Shown one piece after another: positions 51,748 to 60,005 of a stretch of 64,000 bases of DNA (the stretch's first letter is position 1; every line of letters begins with the position of its first letter). The stretch comes from DASUVM01 sp036378955 (GTDB lineage: Bacteria; Patescibacteriota; Saccharimonadia; Saccharimonadales; Saccharimonadaceae), in NCBI GenBank assembly GCA_036378955.1, contig DASUVM010000003.1:169010-233009 (forward strand), given 5' to 3'. A model generated the notes under the pieces. The model was not told the DNA's origin. It ran no database searches and worked only from the letters and a program-made list of their open reading frames with translations. The position numbers were made by a program, and so were the translations under genes.

Positions 51748-52653
51748 CTATGCGCCGATTTTATCTTTGCGGTTGCGGCGCTTAGCGTTGAGCTCAATAT
51801 ATTCAATGACTTTAGCAGCAACGTTGCGCTTGGTAATAAGTTCTGGCGTTTTAAAGCTGGCTGAGGAATTCACCTCAAGTACCAGTGGGCCGCGCTCTGA
51901 ACGCATCATGTCAACACCGCAAATAGGCATGCCCATGGCACGAGCAGCTTTTATGGCAGTTTTTTCTTCTTCAGGCGTGAGCTTCACGGCTAAGCCTACC
52001 CCACCTTGGTGGGTATTTGAACGAAAATCGTCGTCAAGACTTTGGCGCTTCACACTGGCAACTACCTTGCCGCCAACCACCAGTGCACGAATATCCATAC
52101 CGGCTGACTCTTTCACAAATTCTTGCACAAAAAAGTTGACGCCCTCAACATAAAAAGCCTGCATAACAGCTTTGGCTGCCTTGGCGGTTTCAGCTAAAAC
52201 GACGCCATTTCCATGAGTGCCGCGCGCAACTTTAATAATGAGCGGCATTTCGCCAATAAGTGAAATGACATCTTCAAAGTTGGCGGTTTCTCGAGCTAGC
52301 ACCGTTTTAGGAATGCCGACACCAGCTTTTGCAAGCAGCTGATAGGTGCGTAGCTTATCGCGCGAACGCACAATAGCAATTGAACTGGCAGTCGTATAAA
52401 CATTTTGCATCTCAAACTGGCGCACCACCGACGAGCCATAGCCTGTATACCGCTGCGCAATACGGGGGATAATTGCATCATAGCCAGAAAGTGGCTTGCC
52501 TTTGTAGTACACAACTGGGTCACTCTTTTCTATCGTCATGTAGCATTTGGTGTAGCTAATAACTTTTACCTCATGGCCACGCTTCAAGGCCTCTTCTTTG
52601 AGGCGCTTTGTTGAATAGTTAGCACCACCGTTTGAAAGAATGGCAAGCTTCAT
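51748..52653 (-). CDS. rimK: RimK-family ATP-grasp ligase
   Basis: 301 residues. N-terminal pre-ATP-grasp domain (MKLAILSNGGANYSTKRLKEEA), then RSRDKLRTYQLLAKAGVGIP, MPLIIKVARGTHGNGVVLAET and FVQEFVKESAGMDIRALVVGG, and the Mg2+-binding end GPLVLEVNSSASF. RimK adds Glu to the C-terminus of ribosomal protein S6 or makes other peptide bonds. It sits directly behind a RimB-type retropepsin gene, the pairing known for a write/erase system. Confidence 0.9.
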   Translation of the reverse strand: MKLAILSNGGANYSTKRLKEEALKRGHEVKVISYTKCYMTIEKSDPVVYYKGKPLSGYDAIIPRIAQRYTGYGSSVVRQFEMQNVYTTASSIAIVRSRDKLRTYQLLAKAGVGIPKTVLARETANFEDVISLIGEMPLIIKVARGTHGNGVVLAETAKAAKAVMQAFYVEGVNFFVQEFVKESAGMDIRALVVGGKVVASVKRQSLDDDFRSNTHQGGVGLAVKLTPEEEKTAIKAARAMGMPICGVDMMRSERGPLVLEVNSSASFKTPELITKRNVAAKVIEYIELNAKRRNRKDKIGA

Positions 52654-52655
52654 TG

Positions 52656-53153
52656 CTATTCTCTGCCCTCTTCTTCGTCATTTGGAAATTCAATACCATA
52701 CTTCTGCTTTAGCTCAACACGGTCAAGACTCGTTTGATCAGTGTCGATCAAAAAACGGCGGCTCAATAATGTACGACCCAACAAAATTGGATAAATCTTT
52801 TTTGATCGGTCGGCCAGTGTGAAGCGCGCAATAAACACTTTTGGCCCAATTTTAGTTTTTAATTTTACTTCGTAGCGCTCCTCGCTATGTCCGAACGAGT
52901 TTGCCACACTCACTACCTTAAAAAAGTTAGTCTCTACCACCTGCGCAAGGGGCCCGCACACAGGGTGGCCGCCCAATAACCTAAAAGTTAAAACACCGGT
53001 TTTTTTGTTTAACCGGATATTCGAAGCATGGATCGCCGAACGATACGCTCCAGTATCGATTTTTGCTGGTACATTATGAATATGATACTCCGGAAAGTGC
53101 ATCTCTTCGGCGCGACCAATGATTACTTTGTGAAAATCTGTTCGTGAAGGCAT
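52656..53153 (-). CDS. Retropepsin-like protease (RimB / putative ATP-dependent zinc protease family)
   Basis: 165 residues. The aspartic-protease hallmark VPAKIDTGAYRSAIHA (D-T-G) is followed by strands and LGRTLLSRRFLIDT, as in the PF05618 family. Members such as RimB act as retropepsin-type proteases that trim poly-Glu tails made by RimK. It precedes rimK by two bases, same operon. A TATTAT box lies about 11 bases upstream. Divergent from another ATP-grasp gene. Confidence 0.87.
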   Translation of the reverse strand: MPSRTDFHKVIIGRAEEMHFPEYHIHNVPAKIDTGAYRSAIHASNIRLNKKTGVLTFRLLGGHPVCGPLAQVVETNFFKVVSVANSFGHSEERYEVKLKTKIGPKVFIARFTLADRSKKIYPILLGRTLLSRRFLIDTDQTSLDRVELKQKYGIEFPNDEEEGRE

Positions 53154-53217
53154 GGTTTTACGTTATAATACCCTATATACTAGTTTTTTATAGTAACATA
53201 TTTGTTTAGGTTTTTCA

Positions 53218-54450
53218 ATGCAAAGAATTCTCATTGTTGGTGAACGGTTCTCTACCATGCTCGACTATCTAAACGAGCACGGCTATGATTACATAGTACT
53301 CAAAGATATTCGTCGCACCAAGTTTCCTCACAAGCAGTTTAAAAAACGAGTCGTGTGCGATTTCAGCTCAAAAGAAACGATTCTAAAAACAGTTGATGCC
53401 ATTAAAAAACCGATTGATGGTGTAATAGCGACCTATGAAAACTATATTTTACCAGCCGCCTGGATAGCTGAACACTTAGAGCTACCTGGCCTCCCCATAA
53501 AAACCGCCGAGGCCTGTACTGATAAGTTTCTGATGCGGCAGTTATTTGCAACCGCACCAGAGCCAATTAGCCCCGACTTTGCGATTATAAACGATGAGCC
53601 AGACGTACGTTCATTCGCCAAGAACCACAGCTTTCCGCTTATTATAAAGCCGACCAATCTTGCGAAAAGCTTATTAGTCAGCAAAAACCACAACCTCGAA
53701 GAGCTACTGAAGAATTATCACGAAACAATGGCACAGTTACAGCCGGTATACGACAAATACGCCCCACACCGTACGCCGCAATTGATAGTTGAAGAATTTT
53801 TAGAAGGCTCAATTCATTCTGTTGATGCTTTTATCGATAAGAATGGCGAGCCTCAAGTACTCGAGCATGTCGTTGATTATCAAACTGGTTATGACATTGG
53901 CTTTGAAGATAATTTTCATTATAGCCGGGTGTTACCCTCGAAATTATCGCTTGAAGATCGAGACGCCCTGCGGCATGTCGCCCACCTTGGCGCTGAGGCA
54001 CTTGGCATGAAAAACACGCCTGCTCATATAGAAATTATTATGACCAAGCAAGGCCCACGTATTGTTGAAATAGGTGCTCGCAATGGAGGTTACCGAGAAC
54101 GAATGCATAAGCTTGCCAACGGTATAGATATTACCCAGGCCGCCGTCTCACTATGCTTAGGCGAACCGATTGATGTCGTGGGCACAAAAGATGAGCCATG
54201 TGCTGTGCTTGAATTATTTCCGAAAGAACCAGGTATTTTTAATGGTATTGCTAACGAAACAGCCCTTCAGGCGCTTCCCTCGCTGCATTACTTTTCTCTG
54301 AAAGCAAGCCTCGAGACGTTTGTCGGCAAGGCCTCTGGTGGCTATAAAATGTGCGCCGTGATTATATTACACCACCCCGATCAGGCCCAGTTTGATAAAG
54401 ACCTAGCGTTCGTCAACCAACACGTTGCCGTTAAGACTCTGCCTCGGTAG
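53218..54450 (+). CDS. ATP-grasp ligase (carboxylase/CPSase-like)
   Basis: 410 residues. N-terminal Rossmann-like domain (RILIVGERFSTMLDYLNEHGYDYIVL), TDKFLMRQLFATAPEPISPDFAI, SFPLIIKPTNLAKSLLVSK and IVEEFLEGSIHSVDAFID, followed by IEIIMTKQGPRIVEIGARNGGYRERM with Mg2+ ligands Glu and Asn. It belongs to the broad BtrJ/carnosine-synthase-like ATP-grasp group that joins a carboxylate to an amine. Divergent from rimB-rimK, so it may be part of the same peptide-modification set. Substrate unknown. Confidence 0.87.
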   Translation: MQRILIVGERFSTMLDYLNEHGYDYIVLKDIRRTKFPHKQFKKRVVCDFSSKETILKTVDAIKKPIDGVIATYENYILPAAWIAEHLELPGLPIKTAEACTDKFLMRQLFATAPEPISPDFAIINDEPDVRSFAKNHSFPLIIKPTNLAKSLLVSKNHNLEELLKNYHETMAQLQPVYDKYAPHRTPQLIVEEFLEGSIHSVDAFIDKNGEPQVLEHVVDYQTGYDIGFEDNFHYSRVLPSKLSLEDRDALRHVAHLGAEALGMKNTPAHIEIIMTKQGPRIVEIGARNGGYRERMHKLANGIDITQAAVSLCLGEPIDVVGTKDEPCAVLELFPKEPGIFNGIANETALQALPSLHYFSLKASLETFVGKASGGYKMCAVIILHHPDQAQFDKDLAFVNQHVAVKTLPR

Positions 54451-56275
54451 TAGCCCGCAGTGCCTTTTGGATATGAGGCGTAAGCACTTCTAGCACTACC
54501 GGCATCCAATCTCCAGAACCACCCGATAGCTCGGGCAAGAGGCCATATCTATGAAGCCGCAACTGATCAACCAAATCAAAGGCGGTCACCATTCCGCCGC
54601 GTGCTTTCACTTCAGCTGTGCTCTCGTTGAGGCTGTTCATTAGCAGGAATTCTTCGGCATAACTCATTGGTTGCGAATTAGTTTCGCCATTTCGCATTAA
54701 ACGAAGTACACGATCAGCCGCCTCGGTCGCTGCTTTTACAGGTTGTATGTTTGGGTTAGCCTGCATTTTTTGTTCATAAAAGGCTTGGGCTGCGGCAATT
54801 GGCCCTTGCTGTTCGTCGAGTGCTATGCGCGCTGCAGCATAGGTCATATTTGGTGTCATGCGAGGCTGTTCGCCAAAAATAGCTTGCTTTGCCTGGCGCT
54901 GCTTCACGTTTGCACCGCCTTCGCGCAGCATTGAAACGCGTTTGCCCTTTACGCCGGCAATCTTTAAGGTGTTGGCAAGCGCCTGATCGGCATCGCCCTG
55001 ATCGATATGCGTTAACTCGTGTGCGCCGCCAACTTCAATGATCTGCTTCAGTGAACGAGGCGACGGGCAAACTTTATAAACACCCTTAATTGAATCAACT
55101 GCAAAACTATCTTTGTCGGGATGTTCAATCACCTGCCATTTACCGTCATGCGCCCGCCCAATGCGCTCAGATGAATAGCTCGATGATGGCTCACTACTGA
55201 GGTGCCCGGTTCGAGCCAAAATAGTCTCAAATATTTCTTGCTGAACTGCACTTGCTACCTTATAGGCGTCGAGTTTTGCCACTTCTTCTGGTGTAAAAAC
55301 GGGTAATTCTGCCACCCTCTCGGCATGTTCGTTGGCAGCCGTTAGCTTCCAAAGCATCTCGGCAACTGTGTTGCCGTTTTTACTTTCAGTAAAGTCAACG
55401 CCGTTTCTTAAGTGATCGAGGCGTTGGTTAATTTCTAAGCGACGAGCTTTATCGTCGCAACCACTATGCAGAGATGCTGGCAACACTGCTTTTACCTCGC
55501 CTACCAGCTCGTTGTTTTTAGTTGCTTGTGCTTGATCATATAGATAATAGAGCCGCGAGGCGTAATCGGCAATTAACGCGTTTGTTTTTGAAAGATAAAC
55601 GTCAATTACCGCTCGATGCGCACCAAGTTCACGGCCTACCTCAGAGTTTTCGTCGAATTCAGTCGGTGGTCGCATGTTGAGTAAATGATCTCGCACTTGG
55701 TCAAGGGCCGCCATGCGCTGCATTGTTTTATCGGGGTTAATAACCAGCGGCCGATGTTCAGATAACATTGTATCGATTGCTTCAAGCGGAGTTTGCGCTG
55801 CTAGTGCTGCCGATAGTTTTTCTTTGGAGTAATCGCGGCTTGGGTTACTAAGATGGTCACGAAAATCGTCATCGCTTAACCCAAAAGTATCCCGCTTCTC
55901 GATTAAAACAGAAATGAAGTCGTATACTTCTTCTGCAGAATGAAAGTTTGGCACTTGCAGTTGAACACCGTGTGCCTTTTTGGCTTTATCAACCAAAGCT
56001 TCGAGCAAGGGCTGTTTTTCTAAAAAATATTGGCTAAAGAAAAACGGCGCCTCCTCCTCTTCACCGCGAGCATCTTTAAAAACTTCGCCCAGTGTTTTCA
56101 GTGTAGCCTTGCCATCTGCAAAGACCTCGATCGACGAGTCGAATAACTTATTTTCAAAGCCTAGCACACGCTCACGCGCTTCTGGCGTTAGAGGTTTTTC
56201 AGGGGGTGCCACTAATTGTTCAATAATTTCGTTCGCCGACTGGCCATTCCGTTCAAGAAAGGGGCCGCGCTGCAA
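54431..56275 (-). CDS. HExxH putative metallopeptidase (DUF1704-like?)
   Basis: 614 residues, soluble. Helical N-terminal two-thirds, then a zincin-like HELTH motif (EVGGAHELTHIDQGD) around residue 420, followed by RVSMLREGGANVKQRQAK, where the Glu could be the third zinc ligand. The motif pair recalls the DUF1704/MATCAP-type tyrosine carboxypeptidase-like family, usually HExxxH with an EG(L/A) motif, but the match is loose. The start is a TTG; no ATG lies upstream in frame. It overlaps the end of the ATP-grasp gene by 20 bases on the opposite strand. Confidence 0.6.
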   Translation of the reverse strand: MQRGPFLERNGQSANEIIEQLVAPPEKPLTPEARERVLGFENKLFDSSIEVFADGKATLKTLGEVFKDARGEEEEAPFFFSQYFLEKQPLLEALVDKAKKAHGVQLQVPNFHSAEEVYDFISVLIEKRDTFGLSDDDFRDHLSNPSRDYSKEKLSAALAAQTPLEAIDTMLSEHRPLVINPDKTMQRMAALDQVRDHLLNMRPPTEFDENSEVGRELGAHRAVIDVYLSKTNALIADYASRLYYLYDQAQATKNNELVGEVKAVLPASLHSGCDDKARRLEINQRLDHLRNGVDFTESKNGNTVAEMLWKLTAANEHAERVAELPVFTPEEVAKLDAYKVASAVQQEIFETILARTGHLSSEPSSSYSSERIGRAHDGKWQVIEHPDKDSFAVDSIKGVYKVCPSPRSLKQIIEVGGAHELTHIDQGDADQALANTLKIAGVKGKRVSMLREGGANVKQRQAKQAIFGEQPRMTPNMTYAAARIALDEQQGPIAAAQAFYEQKMQANPNIQPVKAATEAADRVLRLMRNGETNSQPMSYAEEFLLMNSLNESTAEVKARGGMVTAFDLVDQLRLHRYGLLPELSGGSGDWMPVVLEVLTPHIQKALRATTEAES

Positions 56276-56398
56276 TAATCGATCTGGTGAAGTGATATGG
56301 GCATACTAGTGACTAATTTTTTTAATCATAACATAATAGTAAAAGTATTACAAAAAAGCAACCTCTACACTGTGAGTAATGTTATACTAATGAGTCTA

Positions 56399-57511
56399 TT
56401 AAAACAAACCGCGTTTTTTGGGCTGATGGGCAAATTCTTGCAAGAGGTCTTTTTGCTTTTTGGTGAGTTTGGTTGGGGTGTCAACATGCACGGTTACAAT
56501 GTGATCACCGCGTTCGGGGTTTCGAAGGTGGGGCACGCCATGGGCCTCGAGCTTGAAATCGGTGCCGCTTTGCGTACCGGCGGGGATCTCGATAGTCACG
56601 GGGCCGTCAACGGTATCGACATCGATTTCAGTGCCAAGCGCGGCATCTACCATGGCCACGTGCGCTTCGCTTAAAATCAGGTCGCCTTCGCGGGTGAATT
56701 GCTTGTGCGGCTTTACTTTAATGTTGACGTAAAGGTCGCCCTTAGCGCCGTTTGCCACTGCCTCGCCGTGGTCGCGCAGACGAATGGTGGCGCCATCGTC
56801 AATGCCAGCGGGCACTTTTATGGCAATTTCTTGCCTTTTGCGCTCAGTGCCTTTGCCGCGGCAAACGGTGCAAACCTTCTCGGGCACTTTGCCCTGGCCT
56901 TCGCAGGTTGGGCAAACAACTGCTTGCTGAATTTGGCCAAACACGGTGTTCATAATGCGATTTTGGTGGCCAGCACCTTTACAATCGGGGCAGGTTTTCA
57001 TCTCATAGCCGGGTTCAACGGTGCTGCCTTTACAGTGCGAGCAAACGTCGTTCATGGTAATGACCATGTTTTTTTCTGTACCAAAAATAGCCTCTTCGAA
57101 GGTCAAGTTAATTTCAGTGGCTACATCACGCCCGCGGCGCTCTTGTGATTGCCGGCCGCCGGCACCGCCGAAGAACTGGCCAAAGATGTCGCCGAGGCCG
57201 CCATCGCTAAAGTCAAAACTAAAACTTTGGCCTTGGCCGCCGAACCCGCCAAAGCCTTCAAACGGGTTGCCGCCGCTCGCGCCACCAGCACTGCCGCCCA
57301 CGCCAGCGTGACCGAATTGGTCGTAACGCTGGCGTTTGCTTTGGTCTTTGAGCACCTCATAGGCTTCAGAGGCCTCTTTAAACTTGGCTTCGTCGCCACC
57401 CTCTTTATCGGGGTGATATTTAACGGCAAGCTTACGAAACGCCTTTTTGATTTCGCCGGCCGAGGCAGTTTTGTTTATTCCTAGTATTTCGTAGTAGTCG
57501 CGTTTACTCAT
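56399..57511 (-). CDS. dnaJ: Chaperone protein DnaJ
   Basis: 370 residues. J domain with YHPDKEGGD, a Gly/Phe-rich linker, four zinc-finger CxxCxGxG repeats (CSHCKGS, CPDCKGAG, CPTCEGQG, CVCRGKG-type) and the C-terminal substrate-binding domain. It delivers unfolded clients to DnaK. A CGGAG site lies before the ATG. The gene upstream overlaps by eight bases. Confidence 0.97.
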   Translation of the reverse strand: MSKRDYYEILGINKTASAGEIKKAFRKLAVKYHPDKEGGDEAKFKEASEAYEVLKDQSKRQRYDQFGHAGVGGSAGGASGGNPFEGFGGFGGQGQSFSFDFSDGGLGDIFGQFFGGAGGRQSQERRGRDVATEINLTFEEAIFGTEKNMVITMNDVCSHCKGSTVEPGYEMKTCPDCKGAGHQNRIMNTVFGQIQQAVVCPTCEGQGKVPEKVCTVCRGKGTERKRQEIAIKVPAGIDDGATIRLRDHGEAVANGAKGDLYVNIKVKPHKQFTREGDLILSEAHVAMVDAALGTEIDVDTVDGPVTIEIPAGTQSGTDFKLEAHGVPHLRNPERGDHIVTVHVDTPTKLTKKQKDLLQEFAHQPKKRGLF

Positions 57512-57920
57512 GTAACTCCGTTTTAGGGATTTGTAGCTCGGATTTCGTAGTTCGGGTTCTCACACTTCGTATTAAACCGTTTAGTAGCTGGTGTGCTCGA
57601 GCACTTTGCTCGCCGAGTCTCAAGAACTTATCTGATTTTAACAGATTTATATCACGAGCAACGATTAGCTGATCTTGTACCTCTGTTAGTGAACCACGAG
57701 CAATTCTGTAAAACTGAATTTTCTCTTGCTTACCTTGCCGCCCAAAGCCTTCGGCGATATTTGAGCCGATCGATATCGCAGCTCGTTGCATCTGGCTCGA
57801 TAACCCAAAGCGATGCTCTGGAGGAAAGGTAGCAGTTAACTTCAGAATCGCTATACGAAACTGATGGGCTACCCTCCATGCCTCTAAATCAGTAAATTTC
57901 ACTATTTTGTTTTCTGGCAC
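57504..57920 (-). CDS. Four-helix-bundle protein (23S rRNA intervening-sequence protein family)
   Basis: 138 residues. FTDLEAWRVAHQFRIAILKL, FPPEHRFGLSSQMQRAAISIGSNIAEGFGR and FYRIARGSLTEVQDQLIVAR are the three signatures of the IVS-protein family, whose members occur in rRNA intervening sequences and as loose single genes. It starts with GTG and lies between dnaK and dnaJ, overlapping dnaJ's start by eight bases. Imperfect inverted repeats (57525-57555 and 57926-57955) bound it, as if it arrived as a small unit. Function unknown; not a chaperone. Confidence 0.9.
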   Translation of the reverse strand: MPENKIVKFTDLEAWRVAHQFRIAILKLTATFPPEHRFGLSSQMQRAAISIGSNIAEGFGRQGKQEKIQFYRIARGSLTEVQDQLIVARDINLLKSDKFLRLGEQSARAHQLLNGLIRSVRTRTTKSELQIPKTELHE

Positions 57921-57955
57921 AGTCGCGAACTCCGAGCTACTAGCTACGAATCCCT
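57525..57955. mobile_element. Unit bounded by inverted repeats around the four-helix-bundle gene
   Basis: The left end (AGGGATTTGTAGCTCGGA from 57525) and the right end read in reverse (AGGGATTCGTAGCTAGTA from 57955) match with small gaps over about 30 bases, including a shared GTAGCTCGGA. No target-site duplication is clear. This suggests a non-autonomous insertion into the dnaK-dnaJ junction. Confidence 0.4.
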
Positions 57956-59873
57956 ACTTCTTCTCGTCGACAACTTCGCCTTCAACCGGTTCGTCGGTTT
58001 TTTTGTCGTCAGCGTTTTCGGCTTTTGCTTCGCTTTCGGTGGTTTTGGCTTCTTCGGCTTTTTGCTGGTAGAGTTTGGCGCCGATGGCCTGGGTTTTTTC
58101 CATAAGAGTCTTGGCGGCGTTTTCAAGCGTGTCTTTGTCGTCACTTTCGAGGTGGCTCTTGGCTTCGGCGACGGCGTCTTCAACGGTTTTCTTGTCTTCG
58201 TCGCTAATTTTGTCTTTGTGCTCGCTTAGGAGCTTTTCGGCTTGGTAAATGGCGTTCTCTAGGATGTTGCGGGCATCAACGGCGGCGCGCTTCTTTTTGT
58301 CTTCTTCAGCGTGGACCTCGGCCTCTTTCTGGGCTTTTTCAATGTCTTCTTTGCTGAGGTTGCCGCTGTCTGAAATGGTAATTGATTGTTCTTTGCCGGT
58401 GCCTTTGTCTTTGGCAGTAACGTTTAAGATACCGTTGGCGTCGATGTTAAAGGTAACTTCAATTTGCGGCACACCTCGTGGCGCTGGGGCAATGCCGGTG
58501 AGCTGAAACAGGCCAAGCTCTTTATTGTCGGCAGCCATTTCGCGCTCGCCTTGCAGCACACGAATTTCTACTTGCGGCTGGTTGTCGGCTGCGGTTGAGA
58601 ACACTTCGCTTTTGCTGGTTGGAATGGTGGTGTTGCGTTCAATGAGCTTGGTTGAAACACCGCCCATGGTTTCGATACCGAGACTTAGTGGTGTTACATC
58701 GAGCAGTAGCACGTCTTTAACGTCACCAGCTAACACGCCACCTTGAATAGCGGCACCAACGGCGACAACTTCGTCAGGGTTAACGCCTTTGAGTGGATCT
58801 TTGCCGAAGATCGATTTCACTTTTTCAACCACGGCTGGCATGCGGGTCATACCACCAACTAGCACGATTTCGTCGATTTGGCTGGCGTTGATACCGGCAT
58901 CTTTTAGGGCTTTTTCACAAGGCACGGCAGTTTTTTCGATCAGGTCTTTCACGAGGTCTTCGAGCTTCGCACGGGTGAGTTTGTATTCGAAGTGCTTTGG
59001 GCCATCGGCGTCGGCGGTTAAGAACGGCAGGTTTACCTCTGTTTCAGTTGAGCTTGAGAGCTCTTTTTTGGCTTTTTCGGCTTCGTCTTTTAGGCGCTGC
59101 ATGGCGGCTTTGTCGTCTTTCAGATCAATACCATGTTCTTTTTTGAATTCGTCTAAGAAGAAGTTAACAATGCGATTGTCGAAATCTTCACCACCAAGGT
59201 GAGTGTCGCCGTTGGTGCTCTTTACTTCAAACACACCGTCGCCAAGCTCAAGAATTGAAACGTCGAAGGTGCCGCCGCCAAGGTCGAAAACGGCGATGGT
59301 TTCGTTTTTAGCTTTTTTATCAAGGCCGTAAGCTAGTGCTGCCGCAGTTGGCTCGTTGATAATGCGCTTCACCTCAAGACCAGCGATTTTACCGGCGTCT
59401 TTAGTGGCTTGACGCTGCGAATCGTCGAAGTAGGCTGGCACGGTAATGACAGCTTCGGTGACTTTGTCGCCCAGGAAGGCTTCGGCGTCGGCTTTTAGCT
59501 TGCTTAAGATCATGGCCGATACTTCTTCGGGGCTGTATTCTTTGTCGCCCATTTTTACTTTAACGGCATCGCCAGATTTAACGATTTCATACGGCATAAT
59601 GTCGTGGTCTTTTTGCACTTCTTCAGAATCCCATTTGCGGCCAATCAGGCGCTTCACGCCATATATAGTGCTTTTGGGGTTGGTAACGCGTTGGCGTTGC
59701 GCAATTTGGCCAACCAGGCGCTGCTCTTTACCGTCTTTGGTTTTTTTAACAGCTACCACGCTTGGCGTTGTGCGATTACCTTCGGCGTTGGCAATAACTT
59801 CAGGCTTGCCAGCCAGCATGTAGGCCATGGCGCTGTTAGTGGTACCAAGATCGATTCCGATAATTTTACCCAT
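57954..59873 (-). CDS. dnaK: Chaperone protein DnaK (Hsp70)
   Basis: 639 residues from ATG 59873, with AGGAGAGG in front; the longer frame to 59900 is not needed. IIGIDLGTTNSAMAYM, VITVPAYFDDSQRQATKDAG, IAVFDLGGGTFDVSILE and VLVGGMTRMPAVVEKV mark the ATPase domain; DVTPLSLGIETMGGV the linker and substrate domain; EGEVVDEKK the C-terminal tail. It lies under two CIRCE elements, so it is HrcA-controlled. grpE and hrcA are not next to it. Confidence 0.98.
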   Translation of the reverse strand: MGKIIGIDLGTTNSAMAYMLAGKPEVIANAEGNRTTPSVVAVKKTKDGKEQRLVGQIAQRQRVTNPKSTIYGVKRLIGRKWDSEEVQKDHDIMPYEIVKSGDAVKVKMGDKEYSPEEVSAMILSKLKADAEAFLGDKVTEAVITVPAYFDDSQRQATKDAGKIAGLEVKRIINEPTAAALAYGLDKKAKNETIAVFDLGGGTFDVSILELGDGVFEVKSTNGDTHLGGEDFDNRIVNFFLDEFKKEHGIDLKDDKAAMQRLKDEAEKAKKELSSSTETEVNLPFLTADADGPKHFEYKLTRAKLEDLVKDLIEKTAVPCEKALKDAGINASQIDEIVLVGGMTRMPAVVEKVKSIFGKDPLKGVNPDEVVAVGAAIQGGVLAGDVKDVLLLDVTPLSLGIETMGGVSTKLIERNTTIPTSKSEVFSTAADNQPQVEIRVLQGEREMAADNKELGLFQLTGIAPAPRGVPQIEVTFNIDANGILNVTAKDKGTGKEQSITISDSGNLSKEDIEKAQKEAEVHAEEDKKKRAAVDARNILENAIYQAEKLLSEHKDKISDEDKKTVEDAVAEAKSHLESDDKDTLENAAKTLMEKTQAIGAKLYQQKAEEAKTTESEAKAENADDKKTDEPVEGEVVDEKK

Positions 59874-59911
59874 AAAAGTGTCCTCTCCTTTTATTGACAA
59901 TTGTTCTTATT

Positions 59912-59938
59912 TTAGCACTCCACTTACGTGATTGCTAA
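59912..59938 (-). promoter_or_regulatory. CIRCE operator, copy 2 (one mismatch)
   Basis: TTAGCACTC-N9-GATTGCTAA; one base off the consensus GAGTGCTAA. Proximal to dnaK. Binding site for the HrcA repressor. Confidence 0.8.
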
Positions 59939-59958
59939 CATGTTTTTAGCTTAAATAA

Positions 59959-59985
59959 TTAGCACTCTACTGTCAAGAGTGCTAA
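59959..59985 (-). promoter_or_regulatory. CIRCE operator, copy 1 (perfect)
   Basis: TTAGCACTC-N9-GAGTGCTAA, perfect consensus. On the minus strand the spacer contains TTGACA, a -35 hexamer, so bound HrcA would cover the promoter. Confidence 0.92.
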
Positions 59986-60005
59986 TTATTTTGTTTAATA
60001 CTTTT

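Noticed and set aside
56297..56674. 125-residue plus-strand frame opposite the dnaJ end, with TATACT just before an internal ATG
   Set aside because: It is antisense to the conserved dnaJ C-terminus and its sequence is a shadow of dnaJ codons; no family or SD support.
59446..59823. Long open frames on the plus strand across dnaK
   Set aside because: Shadow frames produced by codon bias in dnaK; no initiation signals.
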